DNA of 64,000 nt, taken from NCBI GenBank assembly GCA_035532035.1, contig DATKRS010000019.1, positions 1 through 64,000 on the forward strand, read 5' to 3'. The translations under genes were made by a program, and so were the position numbers. Within the stretch, counting starts at the first letter, position 1, and each line of letters begins with the position of its first letter. Below the pieces are notes generated by a model. That model did not search any database and was not told where the DNA came from. It was given only the letters and a program-made list of their open reading frames with translations. Origin of the DNA: Candidatus Dormiibacterota bacterium. GTDB lineage: Bacteria; Vulcanimicrobiota; Vulcanimicrobiia; Vulcanimicrobiales; Vulcanimicrobiaceae. Of the stretch, positions 7,210 to 15,649 are shown one piece after another.

Positions 7210-8309
7210 ACGTCATTTGCAAAAAGCCTTCCTCGGCGCGTCAGCCGCACGAAGTCGCCGTGCCGCTCGAGCAGGCCGGTAGACGTGTACTCTGCGATGG
7301 GGTTTGCGTACAGCGTAAGAACATCGATATCGTATCGTTCTTTGAACGCTCGAAGCCCGACCCCTTGCGCCGTTCGAAGCGCGAGCATCATCGCCTCCCC
7401 TGCCCGGCGCGTACCATCGAGGCGCTCGCTTTCCCCTGGAATCGGCACGTGCGCGAGCGCCGCATCCACGTAAGCGCTCAAGTTCCGCGCGTGTGTCGAA
7501 CGCACGCCGCCGACGTACGACGCCGCGCCCACACCCATCCCGACGTACTCACCGTTGGCCCAGTAGTTCTCGTTGTGTGCGCAGCGATGACCCGGGCGTG
7601 CAAAGTTGCTGATCTCGTACTGCTCGTATCCCGCCGTGCCTAGCTCGTCCATCGCGATCTCGTAGAGCTGGGCCTCGACGGCATCGTCGAGAAACCAGCC
7701 CGGGTCGCGCGCGCGTACGCTCGCATACGGCGTTCCTTCTTCGACCGTAAGGCCGTACGTCGAAATATGATCGACGCCGAGCGCAATCGCTCGCTGCAGC
7801 GAGGTGCGCCACGAATGCGGCGTCTGCCCGGGAACGGCGAAGATGAGGTCTACGCTCACCGAGGGAACCCGCGCCTTGCGGGCCCAGGCTACTGCGCGCT
7901 CGACGTCACGCAGCGAGTGTTTTCGGCCTAGGGTTCGCGCTTCGTCCGCGTCGAAGGACTGAACTCCAATCGAAAGACGCGTCACACCTGCGTCGCGATA
8001 CGCCGGGAAATCATCGGCGCGAACGAGCTCCGGATTTACCTCTACGGTGACCTCGTGCGAGATGTCGCTTGCAAAATGTGCGCGCACACGTGACACGAGG
8101 GCGGCGAGCGTCGTTGCGTCGTACGTATTCGGCGTTCCCCCGCCGATGAAGACCGTCGCCGCCGGGCGCTTCGGCACGGAGTCTAGCTCCTCTTCGAGCG
8201 CCTCCAAATAGCGCCTCGCCGCGCTCGCGCGATACGGCCATTTCGCGAAGTCGCAATACGGGCAGAGATACGGGCAGAAGGCAAGATGAACGTAGACGCC
8301 GAGCGGCAC
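7173..8309 (-). CDS. hemW: Radical SAM heme chaperone HemW
   Basis: A radical SAM protein of 378 residues. The cluster motif C12-x3-C16-x2-C19 (CPYLCPYCDF) is immediately after the start. The HNENYWANGEYVGMGVGA stretch separates HemW from the oxygen-independent coproporphyrinogen oxidase HemN. HemW proteins bind heme and are thought to insert it into respiratory enzymes. GTG 8309, nine bases after the degV stop, gives the family's usual N-terminus, whereas the longer open frame adds an Arg-rich unrelated leader. In Bacillus the equivalent gene sits near hrcA-dnaK; here it follows the fatty-acid activation genes. Confidence 0.9.
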   Translation of the reverse strand: MPLGVYVHLAFCPYLCPYCDFAKWPYRASAARRYLEALEEELDSVPKRPAATVFIGGGTPNTYDATTLAALVSRVRAHFASDISHEVTVEVNPELVRADDFPAYRDAGVTRLSIGVQSFDADEARTLGRKHSLRDVERAVAWARKARVPSVSVDLIFAVPGQTPHSWRTSLQRAIALGVDHISTYGLTVEEGTPYASVRARDPGWFLDDAVEAQLYEIAMDELGTAGYEQYEISNFARPGHRCAHNENYWANGEYVGMGVGAASYVGGVRSTHARNLSAYVDAALAHVPIPGESERLDGTRRAGEAMMLALRTAQGVGLRAFKERYDIDVLTLYANPIAEYTSTGLLERHGDFVRLTRRGRLFANDVCAAFLEVPPSA

Positions 8310-8317
8310 GATCGACG

Positions 8318-9157
8318 CTATCCGATGCAGATGCCCACGGCGCCCGGGCCTCCGTGGGTCGCGATGACGGGTCCGGCCTCCCAAATTTCCGCCGAGTGAG
8401 GCCGCGCGTTACCCAACCGCTGGAGCAGCAGCTGAAGGTTCGCGGCTGCGAGCTCCGGCGCGTTCGTGTGCATCACGACGAATCGCGCTTTTGCGACGTC
8501 CTCGACGTCGGCGAGCACGAGATCGAGCATCGCTTCCTGCGCGCGCGAGAACGTCCGAACCTGAGCCTTTGCGACGACCTGCCCGTTCTCGAACGACAGT
8601 ACGGGAACGATGCGCATCAACGTCCCGAGAGCGGCCTGCGCCCGACCGATCCGGCCGGTGCGCTGAAGATGCGAGAGGTCCGGGATACAGGCGTAGAGTC
8701 GTTGCGACGCGCGTTCTGCCTCCAACGCTGCGAGGATTTCGTCCAGGCTCGCGCCACGGCCGGCCATCTCACACGCGCGAAGGACCATGAGTCCCAACCC
8801 CGCCGACGCGCTCTGCGAATCGAAGATTTCGACGCGCCGGCCGATGAGACGATCGGCAGCGACTTGCGCGGAGTTGATCGTTCCCGAGAGATGCGAGGAG
8901 ATCGTAATGCAGAGCAGCTCCTCGGCGTGCTGCCGGGTAAACGCCTCTTCGAACATCGCCGCCGTCGGCTGGGACGTGGCGGGGAGCTCCCGCTCGGAGA
9001 GCAACTTGCTATAGAAATCCGCGCGCGAGAGATCGACGTAGTCGCGATAACTCCGGTCGCCGAAGGTAACGAACAGCGGAACGACGGTCACGCCGAGCCG
9101 GGCGGCTCGCGCGGGATCGATGTCCGAGGTACTGTCGGTGACCACGGCGACGGCCAC
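8318..9157 (-). CDS. DegV family fatty-acid-binding protein (FakB-like)
   Basis: A two-domain EDD-fold protein of 279 residues. It has AVVTDSTSDID at the start, the lipid-pocket motif ISSHLSGTINSAQ and LSHLQRTGRIG. DegV proteins bind a fatty acid and present it to the kinase FakA for phosphorylation. FakA and PlsX are the two genes directly upstream, which supports a FakB role. The GTG start at 9157 comes one base after the plsX stop (TGA-C-GTG). The earlier open frame overlaps plsX and is Arg/Ser-rich noise. Chain-length preference cannot be read from sequence. Confidence 0.88.
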   Translation of the reverse strand: MAVAVVTDSTSDIDPARAARLGVTVVPLFVTFGDRSYRDYVDLSRADFYSKLLSERELPATSQPTAAMFEEAFTRQHAEELLCITISSHLSGTINSAQVAADRLIGRRVEIFDSQSASAGLGLMVLRACEMAGRGASLDEILAALEAERASQRLYACIPDLSHLQRTGRIGRAQAALGTLMRIVPVLSFENGQVVAKAQVRTFSRAQEAMLDLVLADVEDVAKARFVVMHTNAPELAAANLQLLLQRLGNARPHSAEIWEAGPVIATHGGPGAVGICIG

Positions 9158-9158
9158 G

Positions 9159-10187
9159 TCAGTCGACGCTCGGTGCGTTCGCGTTGGGAGCGAGGAGGCC
9201 CGCAATCGTGCCGACGACGTCGTGGCGCACTTCCTGGATCGCCGCTGCGATCGCATGTTTGATCGCGTTGCGACTCGCTCGTCCGTGCGTGACCAAGCAG
9301 TTGCCGCGCAGGCCCAGCAGGGGCGCCGCGCCGTAGGTTTCGTAGTCGAAGCGGCGCCGCAGCCTGCGCAACTCCGGCGCGAGCATCATCGTGCCAAGCT
9401 TCGTCAAGAGGCTTCCGCCAAGCAGCGTCTCGCGCAGGACCCTGCCGAGATCGGAAGCGATACCTTCCCCAGCTTTCAGTACGACGTTGCCGACGAATCC
9501 GTCGGTGACGATGACGTCTGCGACGTTGTGAAAGAGGTCTTTTCCTTCGACATTTCCGATGAAATGCACCGGCGCGGCATCGAGCAGCTTGGCTGCCTCG
9601 AGCACCTGTTGGTTTCCTTTCGTGCGCTCCTCGCCGATGGAGATGATCGCGACGCGCGGCCGTTCGATGCCGAGCACTTCCTTTGCGTACGCAGAGCCCA
9701 TGATGCCGAACTGCATCAGCCACTCGGGTCGACAGTCGACGTTCGCCCCGGAGTCGAGCAGGACCGTCGGACCATTCAGCGCCGGCCACACCGTCGCAAT
9801 TGCCGGTCGCGCCACGCCTTCGATCGTACGTAGCTTGACGAGCGCAATCGCAAGAAACGCGCCGCTGTTTCCTGCCGAGATCACGGCGTCCGCCGTGCCA
9901 TCCTTGAGCATCGCAACGGCCGCACCGAGCGAGCTCCGATCGGCGGAGCGCAAGGCCTGGGACGCGTACTGATCCATCGGAACGGTTTCCGGAGCATGGC
10001 ACACCTGGATACGCCGTCCCGCCTCGCCGCGCAACAGCGGGCGCACCCGCGCCTCGTCACCCGTGAGAATGATCTCCGCGTCCGAATCGGCGGCGGCGAG
10101 CAGGACTCCGGCGACAATCTCCTCCGGAGCGTGATCGCCTCCCATCGCGTCGACGACGATGCGCGGCTTCGACGGCTCTTCAGGCAT
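9159..10187 (-). CDS. plsX: Phosphate acyltransferase PlsX
   Basis: Interconverts acyl-ACP and acyl-phosphate at the membrane surface, the entry to phospholipid synthesis through PlsX/PlsY. The 342-residue protein has the family's VVDAMGGDHAPEEIVAG N-terminus, SAGNSGAFLA and the YGAAPLLGLRG C-terminal signature. It overlaps the end of fakA by eight bases. With FakA and a DegV protein alongside, exogenous fatty acids activated by FakAB can feed into acyl-ACP through PlsX. plsY was not found in the window; plsC is at 18964-19572. Confidence 0.95.
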   Translation of the reverse strand: MPEEPSKPRIVVDAMGGDHAPEEIVAGVLLAAADSDAEIILTGDEARVRPLLRGEAGRRIQVCHAPETVPMDQYASQALRSADRSSLGAAVAMLKDGTADAVISAGNSGAFLAIALVKLRTIEGVARPAIATVWPALNGPTVLLDSGANVDCRPEWLMQFGIMGSAYAKEVLGIERPRVAIISIGEERTKGNQQVLEAAKLLDAAPVHFIGNVEGKDLFHNVADVIVTDGFVGNVVLKAGEGIASDLGRVLRETLLGGSLLTKLGTMMLAPELRRLRRRFDYETYGAAPLLGLRGNCLVTHGRASRNAIKHAIAAAIQEVRHDVVGTIAGLLAPNANAPSVD

Positions 10188-11763
10188 CGAACCCTACCCA
10201 ATACTCAGCGTTTTTCATTCCACCATAGTAGTATTCAATGTCGACTCCCGCATTCGCCGTCCGAAGCTCTTCGCCCAAGCGCTGCGCGTCCTTCTCGCGT
10301 TGCCCTCCGCCGTAGTAGAGTGTCACGAGGCCATCGCTACCCTCGCGCATTTCCCCGATGACCGCGCAAGCGACCTGCGCGAGCGTCTCGCCTGCGAAGA
10401 GCCTGCCGCGATAGATCGCCGCCGGCTTGCCGCGTGCCGGGGACGCGCCGTCGAGCACGATGTCGTTGTTCGCGACGAATAGCCGGGCGCTGCGCGTTTC
10501 CGAGACGGCGCGCTGCAGCGCCTTGGCACTCGGGTGCTCGCCGGCGCGCATCGCAATCAGCCCGTTGATGCCTTCAACCACGTTTGCCGTAGGGATGACC
10601 TCCACCGACTTCGTCGAGAGGGCGGCCGCCGCCGTTGCAGCGGGAACCGCATTCTCGTCGTTGGCAAACACGTAGACGCGCTCGCTCAAACACTTGTTGA
10701 ATGCGAGCAGCAGGTCGCGTACGCTCGGATTCACCATGCCCGCGACCGTAACTTCCGCGCCGAGCTCGCGCGCGATTTTTTCGAATCCAGGACCCGGGAC
10801 GACGGCGACGATCGAGCGCTCGACGTGCGGACGGTCGACGAGGAGCATCGTGTGCTGATGCTCCATATCGTCGACCTTGACCCGTGTCGGCGTACCATAT
10901 CGAGCCGCGACGGCTCTGACGCGCTCCGGCTCGTCCGTGTGCACGTGGACTTTGATCGTTGGCGGAGCGCCGACGACTAGCAGCGACTCGGCGCGAGGCT
11001 CGAGTGCCCGGCGCAGCTCGAAGACCGAGCACGTCGCATCCTCGAGAACGAGCTCGGTGCAGTAGCGCAGCTCCCCAACGTCCTGCCTCGCCGTAAACAC
11101 ATGCGCGCGCACGGGGCGGCGCGGGAACGCGGTTGCACGCACGCGCACCTCCGGCAGAAATGCCAGAGCACCTTCCAAGACGTACACGAATCCGGCGCCG
11201 CCCGCGTCCACCACGCCGGCCTCTTTGAGCGCGGGGAGCTGATCCGGCGTTCGCTCGAGCGCGTCGTTTGCCGCGCGCAGCACACCCGAGAGGAGCCGGA
11301 CGAGATCGCGTTCGTGCAACGCCAGACGATAGGCCGCATCCGCAGCGGCATCGGCAACCGAGACGATCGTGCCGTCCACCGGTTTGAGCAACGCTTGCCG
11401 CGCCGCAAGGGCTGCTTCGCGCAGAGCCATCGCCACGCCGAAGGCGTCGACCGCCTCGCGGTGCCGTACGTGGTGCGCGAAGCCGCGGAGCATCTGCGAG
11501 AGAATGACTCCGGAGTTGCCGCGCGCCCCCATGAGCGCACCCTGCGCAGCAGCAGCGGCGACCGACGAAACCGGGCCGGCCCCCGCTGCGTAGGCTTCCA
11601 GTGCCGCCGAGCGCAAAGTCAGATACATATTCGTTCCGGTGTCGCCGTCTGGCACCGGATAGACGTTGAGATCGTTGAGCACCAAACGGTACTTCCTTAA
11701 GAAGTAACTCCCGGCCGCGAGGAACCTGGCATATCCGCGACCATCCAGGGTGGTTACGTCCAC
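10180..11763 (-). CDS. fakA: Fatty acid kinase FakA (YloV/DhaL-DegV type)
   Basis: A 527-residue protein. Its N-terminal DhaL-like kinase domain holds nucleotide and Mg2+ through [15 protein letters not shown] and [15 protein letters not shown] middle linker and a C-terminal DegV-like domain ([16 protein letters not shown] region onwards) follow. It phosphorylates fatty acids carried by FakB/DegV partners. The start is GTG 11763. In Bacillus yloV lies next to rpmB and upstream of plsX; the same neighbours occur here, with rpmB divergent. The companion Asp23-family gene yloU is not present between them. Confidence 0.9.
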   Translation of the reverse strand: MDVTTLDGRGYARFLAAGSYFLRKYRLVLNDLNVYPVPDGDTGTNMYLTLRSAALEAYAAGAGPVSSVAAAAAQGALMGARGNSGVILSQMLRGFAHHVRHREAVDAFGVAMALREAALAARQALLKPVDGTIVSVADAAADAAYRLALHERDLVRLLSGVLRAANDALERTPDQLPALKEAGVVDAGGAGFVYVLEGALAFLPEVRVRATAFPRRPVRAHVFTARQDVGELRYCTELVLEDATCSVFELRRALEPRAESLLVVGAPPTIKVHVHTDEPERVRAVAARYGTPTRVKVDDMEHQHTMLLVDRPHVERSIVAVVPGPGFEKIARELGAEVTVAGMVNPSVRDLLLAFNKCLSERVYVFANDENAVPAATAAAALSTKSVEVIPTANVVEGINGLIAMRAGEHPSAKALQRAVSETRSARLFVANNDIVLDGASPARGKPAAIYRGRLFAGETLAQVACAVIGEMREGSDGLVTLYYGGGQREKDAQRLGEELRTANAGVDIEYYYGGMKNAEYWVGFDA

Positions 11764-11800
11764 GGACGCCCGTCTTTGGGGGGAGGTAGGCGAATCCTGG

Positions 11801-11830
11801 TTGCGTGCCCGCGGCGGCCCGTGCTATCAT
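11801..11830 (+). promoter_or_regulatory. Promoter of rpmB
   Basis: TTGCGT at 11801-11806 and TATCAT at 11825-11830 are 18 bases apart, with an extended TG close to the -10. The pair lies between the divergent fakA start and rpmB. Initiation would fall near 11837, leaving a leader of about 80 bases whose first element is the hairpin at 11842-11859. Confidence 0.5.
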
Positions 11831-11841
11831 CCCGTCGTTGT

Positions 11842-11859
11842 CCGGCTCCGAGGAGCCGG
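11842..11859 (+). other. GC-rich hairpin at the 5' end of the rpmB leader
   Basis: CCGGCTC and GAGCCGG form a perfect 7-bp stem with a CGAG tetraloop, about five bases after the predicted transcription start. No T-run follows, so a terminator is unlikely. It could stabilise the mRNA 5' end or be a binding site for feedback control of ribosomal protein L28. Confidence 0.4.
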
Positions 11860-11917
11860 CCGACGCATTTATGGGGCTGGGCTCGGCGCGCAGCACCTCG
11901 TGAAGGGGAGGAGTCAC

Positions 11918-12109
11918 ATGGCGAAGTTTTGCGAGATCTGCGGCAAAGGCCCGAAAGCCGGCAATCGCGTCAGCCATGCCATGAACAAAACGAAACGGCG
12001 CTGGCTGCCCAACCTTCAGTCCGTGAAGATCGACGACCACGGAACCCACCGCACGGCGCGCGTTTGCACCGCCTGCCTGCGCTCGAAGCGCGTCACGCGC
12101 TCCGTCTAG
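11918..12109 (+). CDS. rpmB: 50S ribosomal protein L28, zinc-binding form
   Basis: Ribosomal large-subunit protein of 63 residues. C5 and C8 (CEIC) with C50 and C53 (CTAC) make the four-cysteine zinc ribbon of the C+ form. The conserved [18 protein letters not shown] stretch is diagnostic. AGGGGAGGAG lies about six bases before the ATG. The gene stands alone on the plus strand and its stop overlaps the convergent thiL stop by four bases, so no separate terminator is visible. Confidence 0.97.
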   Translation: MAKFCEICGKGPKAGNRVSHAMNKTKRRWLPNLQSVKIDDHGTHRTARVCTACLRSKRVTRSV

Positions 12110-13107
12110 CTTTCGAAGTGCTCCCATCCCGTGCGAGGCACGGGCGTCTGTACGCCATTGCGCGACAGGACGACGCCTCGCTGCGGCCGCAGCGTACCGA
12201 GGTCGTGGAGAGTGCGCCCGAACCGCGCAGCGAACCGCGACGCGAGATGTGAGAAGGCGCGTCGCTCGATAGCGACGATCAACTCGTACTCCTCGCCTCC
12301 CGAGAGCGCGTACGTAAGGGGATCTTCCTCCAACGCACGAGCCGCCGCCAGCGCGCACGGAGCGACCGGCACGGCAGTGATCTGCGCTCCAACGCCGCTC
12401 GCATCGCAGAGTCGCGCGAGATCGATGGAGAGCCCGTCCGAACAATCCATCATCGCGCGCACGCTCGCGCTCGCGGCAAGCCATCGACCCTCGCGAACCC
12501 GCGCGCTGGGATGACGAAAAGCGAGAAGCGCTGCACGCTCGAGCTCCGCGTCGCCGAGCGAGACGGCACCGCGTGCGACGTCGAGGCCCGCGCGCGCCGC
12601 GCCGAGGTCACCCGTCACCGCAATGACGTTGCCGCTCCGGCCTCCGGAACGCGTCTTTGCGTGCGCGGGCCGAACCTCGCCTACCGCCGTCATCGTCAGT
12701 GAAAGTACCGGCGCGCGCGTAAGATCGCCTCCCACGATCGCGAGACGGTCGATTGCCGCGCATCGCGCGATCCCGCGATAGATCTCGAGCAGCTCCTCGA
12801 CGCCGGATTGCGGCGGCACCCCGAGCGCTATCGTCGCGAGAACGGGACGCGCTCCCATCGCCGCGAGATCGCTCAAGCTCGCGACCGCGGTGCGCCATCC
12901 GATGTCGGCCGGCGCCATAGTCTCGCGGGTGAAGTGCACTCCTTCCACGAGTTCGTCCGTCGTGATGACGCTTCGATGCGAGCGCGACGGCTGCCAGATC
13001 GCGGCATCGTCGCCTATTCCCAAACGCACGCGCGTCGTCAGCGTCGCGTCGACGATCGTACGAAACTCCGAAACGAGCGAGTCCTCGGAGAGCCGCGGGG
13101 ACGTCAC
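12106..13107 (-). CDS. thiL: Thiamine-monophosphate kinase
   Basis: ATP-dependent kinase that makes thiamine diphosphate from thiamine monophosphate, 333 residues, with a PurM/AIR-synthase-like fold. Signatures seen are [48 protein letters not shown] and [15 protein letters not shown]. It overlaps rpe by four bases (ATGA). In Bacillus the thiamine gene beside rpe and rpmB is the unrelated pyrophosphokinase thiN. Here ThiL takes that place; both yield the active cofactor, which transketolase at 28647 needs. Confidence 0.94.
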   Translation of the reverse strand: MTSPRLSEDSLVSEFRTIVDATLTTRVRLGIGDDAAIWQPSRSHRSVITTDELVEGVHFTRETMAPADIGWRTAVASLSDLAAMGARPVLATIALGVPPQSGVEELLEIYRGIARCAAIDRLAIVGGDLTRAPVLSLTMTAVGEVRPAHAKTRSGGRSGNVIAVTGDLGAARAGLDVARGAVSLGDAELERAALLAFRHPSARVREGRWLAASASVRAMMDCSDGLSIDLARLCDASGVGAQITAVPVAPCALAAARALEEDPLTYALSGGEEYELIVAIERRAFSHLASRFAARFGRTLHDLGTLRPQRGVVLSRNGVQTPVPRTGWEHFES

Positions 13108-13754
13108 AGCAGGGCGCGCAAGCGCCGGAGCCTTTCGCCCGGGTCCCCGCCGTCGAAAACGGCAGTTCCCATCACGATGACGTCGGCACCGGCACCGACG
13201 ACGTCGCGCAGGTTCGCTTCCCCGACGCCGCCGTCGACCTCGAGCTCGCAGGCCGGGTTACGCCGGTCGATGAGCGCACGCGCCGAGCGCAGCTTCTCCA
13301 TGGCGTGCGCGATGAACCGCTGACCCCCCATGCCGGGATTCACGGACATGACGAGGACGAGATCGCAATCGTCGATGACGTCGTCGAGCATCTCTACCGG
13401 CGTCTGCGGGCAAATGGCCACGCCTGCTCGCGCTCCCGATGCGCGGATGTGCGTGAGAAGGCCTTGCGCATGCGGCGTTGCCTCCAAATGGAAGGTGATG
13501 AGGTCGGCACCCGCCTCTCGAAACGCATCGACGCTGCGTTGCGGCTGCGAAACCATCAAGTGACAATCGAAGGGCAACCGCGAGAGCCGCCGGAGATCCG
13601 CAACGATTTTCGGTCCCCAGGTGATGGCCGGAACGAAGTGTCCGTCCATGACGTCGACGTGGAGATAGTCCGCTCCCGCGCGCTCGACCTGCGCAATCTG
13701 CTCCCCGATGCGCGAAAAGTCGGCCGAGAGGATCGATGGCGCGAGCTTCGTCAT
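13104..13754 (-). CDS. rpe: Ribulose-phosphate 3-epimerase
   Basis: TIM-barrel epimerase of 216 residues interconverting ribulose 5-phosphate and xylulose 5-phosphate. LAPSILSADFSRIGEQI at the start, YLHVDVMDGHFVPAITWGP (metal-binding His and Asp), CHLMVSQP, MSVNPGMGGQ and LEVDGGVGEANL cover the active site. It is coupled by four-base overlaps both to the PASTA gene upstream and to thiL downstream. It supplies the one pentose-phosphate isomerisation missing from the operon at 28647-37608, apart from ribose-5-phosphate isomerase, which I did not find. Confidence 0.96.
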   Translation of the reverse strand: MTKLAPSILSADFSRIGEQIAQVERAGADYLHVDVMDGHFVPAITWGPKIVADLRRLSRLPFDCHLMVSQPQRSVDAFREAGADLITFHLEATPHAQGLLTHIRASGARAGVAICPQTPVEMLDDVIDDCDLVLVMSVNPGMGGQRFIAHAMEKLRSARALIDRRNPACELEVDGGVGEANLRDVVGAGADVIVMGTAVFDGGDPGERLRRLRALL

Positions 13755-14863
13755 TGCTTCGCACCCGGGATCGCGCGCGCGCGCGTGCCGTAGATGCCGG
13801 CGGGCTCGATGCCGAGACGCGTTTCGCCGACGAGCACGTTGTCCGCATACATGTCGACGAGGGACGTTCCGAGCGCCGTCACGGTGAAATCGAGCTTCTG
13901 CCCGGGTTGTGCGTAGGCGTCGTACAGGTCGTACGACCCCGTCGCGTCGTGCACGACGAGGCGTACGCGAATCTGCTGTCCCGGGCGAATCTGATCCGGA
14001 ACGGGAACGGAAGCGAGCACGTGAACCTGTCGGACGATGTATCCGGACTCGAACGGCCCGGCGCTCACCTGCAACGAGACGGGATCGAACGAAGCGATCT
14101 GGGATCCCGGATCGGGCTTCTGCCGCGCGACGACGCCATGTGCCGGGCCCGACGATCCAAGCGGCGTCCAGACGATCTGCCCGAGCTTGATACCGCTTCG
14201 GCTTGCTAGCGAGCGTGCGCCGTCGATCGTCATTCCAACGAAGTTCGGCACGCTCAACAGCGCGGCGCCGCCTCGGCTCACCACGACGTTGACGACCTCA
14301 CCTTCTTCGACGCTCGCGAGCGGATCCGGGCTCTGCGAGATGACGTGCCCCTCGGGAACGATATCGCTGCGCGCGTAGGTGATCTTACCGAGCTGCAAGT
14401 GCGTGCGAGAGAGATCGAGCCCGACCTCACGCATCGACTGATAGCGCAGATCCGGCATCGAACGCGCAACGATACCCGAGCTCACGACGAACGATATCTG
14501 CCGTCCCTGGCGCACCTGGGTTCCCGCCGCCGGCTGCTGGTTAATGATCGTGTCAGCCGAATAGCGATCGCTAGTCAGATGCTCGACCACCTGCACTGTG
14601 AGCCCGAGATGCGCGAGCGCCTCGCTCGCGTCCAACAGTGACGTGCCGACCATCGACGGCACGGTGACGGTCGTTGCCGGCGGCACGAGAAACTCGTGAA
14701 TCGCGTGACCGAACCAAACGACGACTCCGACGAAGCAGGACAGGACGATCGGAAAGATCCAGTCCCGCGGAAGATACGCTCTCAGCACCTCGCCCCACGT
14801 GCGGCGTCTCTCCTCTTCCTCGTAAGGAAGCGGCGCGAGCGGCCGCAGCTCGTCCGGATCCAC
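13751..14863 (-). CDS. Membrane-anchored PASTA-repeat protein without a kinase domain
   Basis: A 370-residue protein with a short cytoplasmic, acidic N-terminus (PYEEEERRRTWGEVL) and one membrane span (about 36-56, FPIVLSCFVGVVVWFG). Three external PASTA repeats follow (about 66-135, 136-205, 206-275), for example TVPSMVGTSLLDASEALAHL and VPNFVGMTIDGARSLA. A beta-rich tail ends the protein. PASTA repeats bind muropeptides or cell-wall precursors and usually hang from Ser/Thr kinases of the PrkC type. No kinase residues are present, and the frame starts cleanly. It occupies the prkC position next to rpe and rpmB. The start is GTG 14863, three bases after yebC. Confidence 0.82.
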   Translation of the reverse strand: MDPDELRPLAPLPYEEEERRRTWGEVLRAYLPRDWIFPIVLSCFVGVVVWFGHAIHEFLVPPATTVTVPSMVGTSLLDASEALAHLGLTVQVVEHLTSDRYSADTIINQQPAAGTQVRQGRQISFVVSSGIVARSMPDLRYQSMREVGLDLSRTHLQLGKITYARSDIVPEGHVISQSPDPLASVEEGEVVNVVVSRGGAALLSVPNFVGMTIDGARSLASRSGIKLGQIVWTPLGSSGPAHGVVARQKPDPGSQIASFDPVSLQVSAGPFESGYIVRQVHVLASVPVPDQIRPGQQIRVRLVVHDATGSYDLYDAYAQPGQKLDFTVTALGTSLVDMYADNVLVGETRLGIEPAGIYGTRARAIPGAKQ

Positions 14864-14865
14864 CG

Positions 14866-15615
14866 CTACGCCAGGGCCTCTGCAACGGCGGCATCGGAGA
14901 GGTCGAGATTGCTGAAGATCCGTTGGATGTCTTCATGATCGTCGAGCGCCTCCAAGAATGCGAGCGCCTGCGAGAGCGGCGCGCCGTGCAGCTCGAGCTT
15001 CGTACGGGGGCGCATACCAAGATATGCGTCGGTGACGGCAACGCCGCGAGCGCGCAGCGCATCCCGCACAGAGGCAAGCGCGGCGGGCCGCGTGTACACC
15101 GTCGATCCCGACGCGTCGAACTCGAGATCCTCAACGCCGTCGACGAGCACGTCCTCCGTAAGCTGCTCCTCCGAACGATCTTTCGAATCGACCTCCAGAA
15201 TACCCACCGGCTCGAACATCCATCCGACGCTCCCGGTTTCGCCGAGCGACCCGTCGTGCTTCGAAAACACGAAGCGCAGCTCGCCCGCGGTGCGATTGCG
15301 GTTGTCCGTCGCAACGTCGACGACGACCGCGAGCCCATGCGGGCCGTACCCTTCGTAGCGCAGCTCTTCGATCTGCGCCGCATCGGCTTGACCGGATGCA
15401 CGTGCGATCGCGCGCTTGATGTTTTCCTGCGGCATGTTGCTCTCGCGCGCTTTTTCGACCGCCACTTTCAGGCGGTAGTTTGCCTCGGGATCGGGCGAGC
15501 CCGAACGCACGGCAACGATGATTTCCTTGCTCAGCTTGGTGAACAACGCGCCGCGCTGTGCGTCGGCCTTTCCCTTGCGCAGCCGGATGTTGTGGAACTT
15601 CGAGTGCCCCGACAT
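14866..15615 (-). CDS. YebC/PmpR family DNA-binding or translation-associated protein
   Basis: A 249-residue member of the YebC family with the strongly conserved opening MSGHSKFHNIRLRKGKAD, followed by RGALFTKLSKEIIVAVRSG and the domain II segment YEGYGPHGLAVVVDVATDN. Family members have been described as transcriptional regulators, and recently as factors easing translation of proline stretches. Sequence alone does not separate these roles. It lies between the fused glycosyltransferase and the PASTA gene on the same strand, 34 bases after the former. Confidence 0.93.
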   Translation of the reverse strand: MSGHSKFHNIRLRKGKADAQRGALFTKLSKEIIVAVRSGSPDPEANYRLKVAVEKARESNMPQENIKRAIARASGQADAAQIEELRYEGYGPHGLAVVVDVATDNRNRTAGELRFVFSKHDGSLGETGSVGWMFEPVGILEVDSKDRSEEQLTEDVLVDGVEDLEFDASGSTVYTRPAALASVRDALRARGVAVTDAYLGMRPRTKLELHGAPLSQALAFLEALDDHEDIQRIFSNLDLSDAAVAEALA

Positions 15616-15649
15616 AGTGTCTAGCTTGGTTTCGCCTCACCGGCGCGCT

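Noticed and set aside
11842-11859. Hairpin ahead of rpmB as an intrinsic terminator of fakA or an upstream gene
   Set aside because: No T-run follows on either strand, and the gene on the other strand starts on this side rather than ending here.
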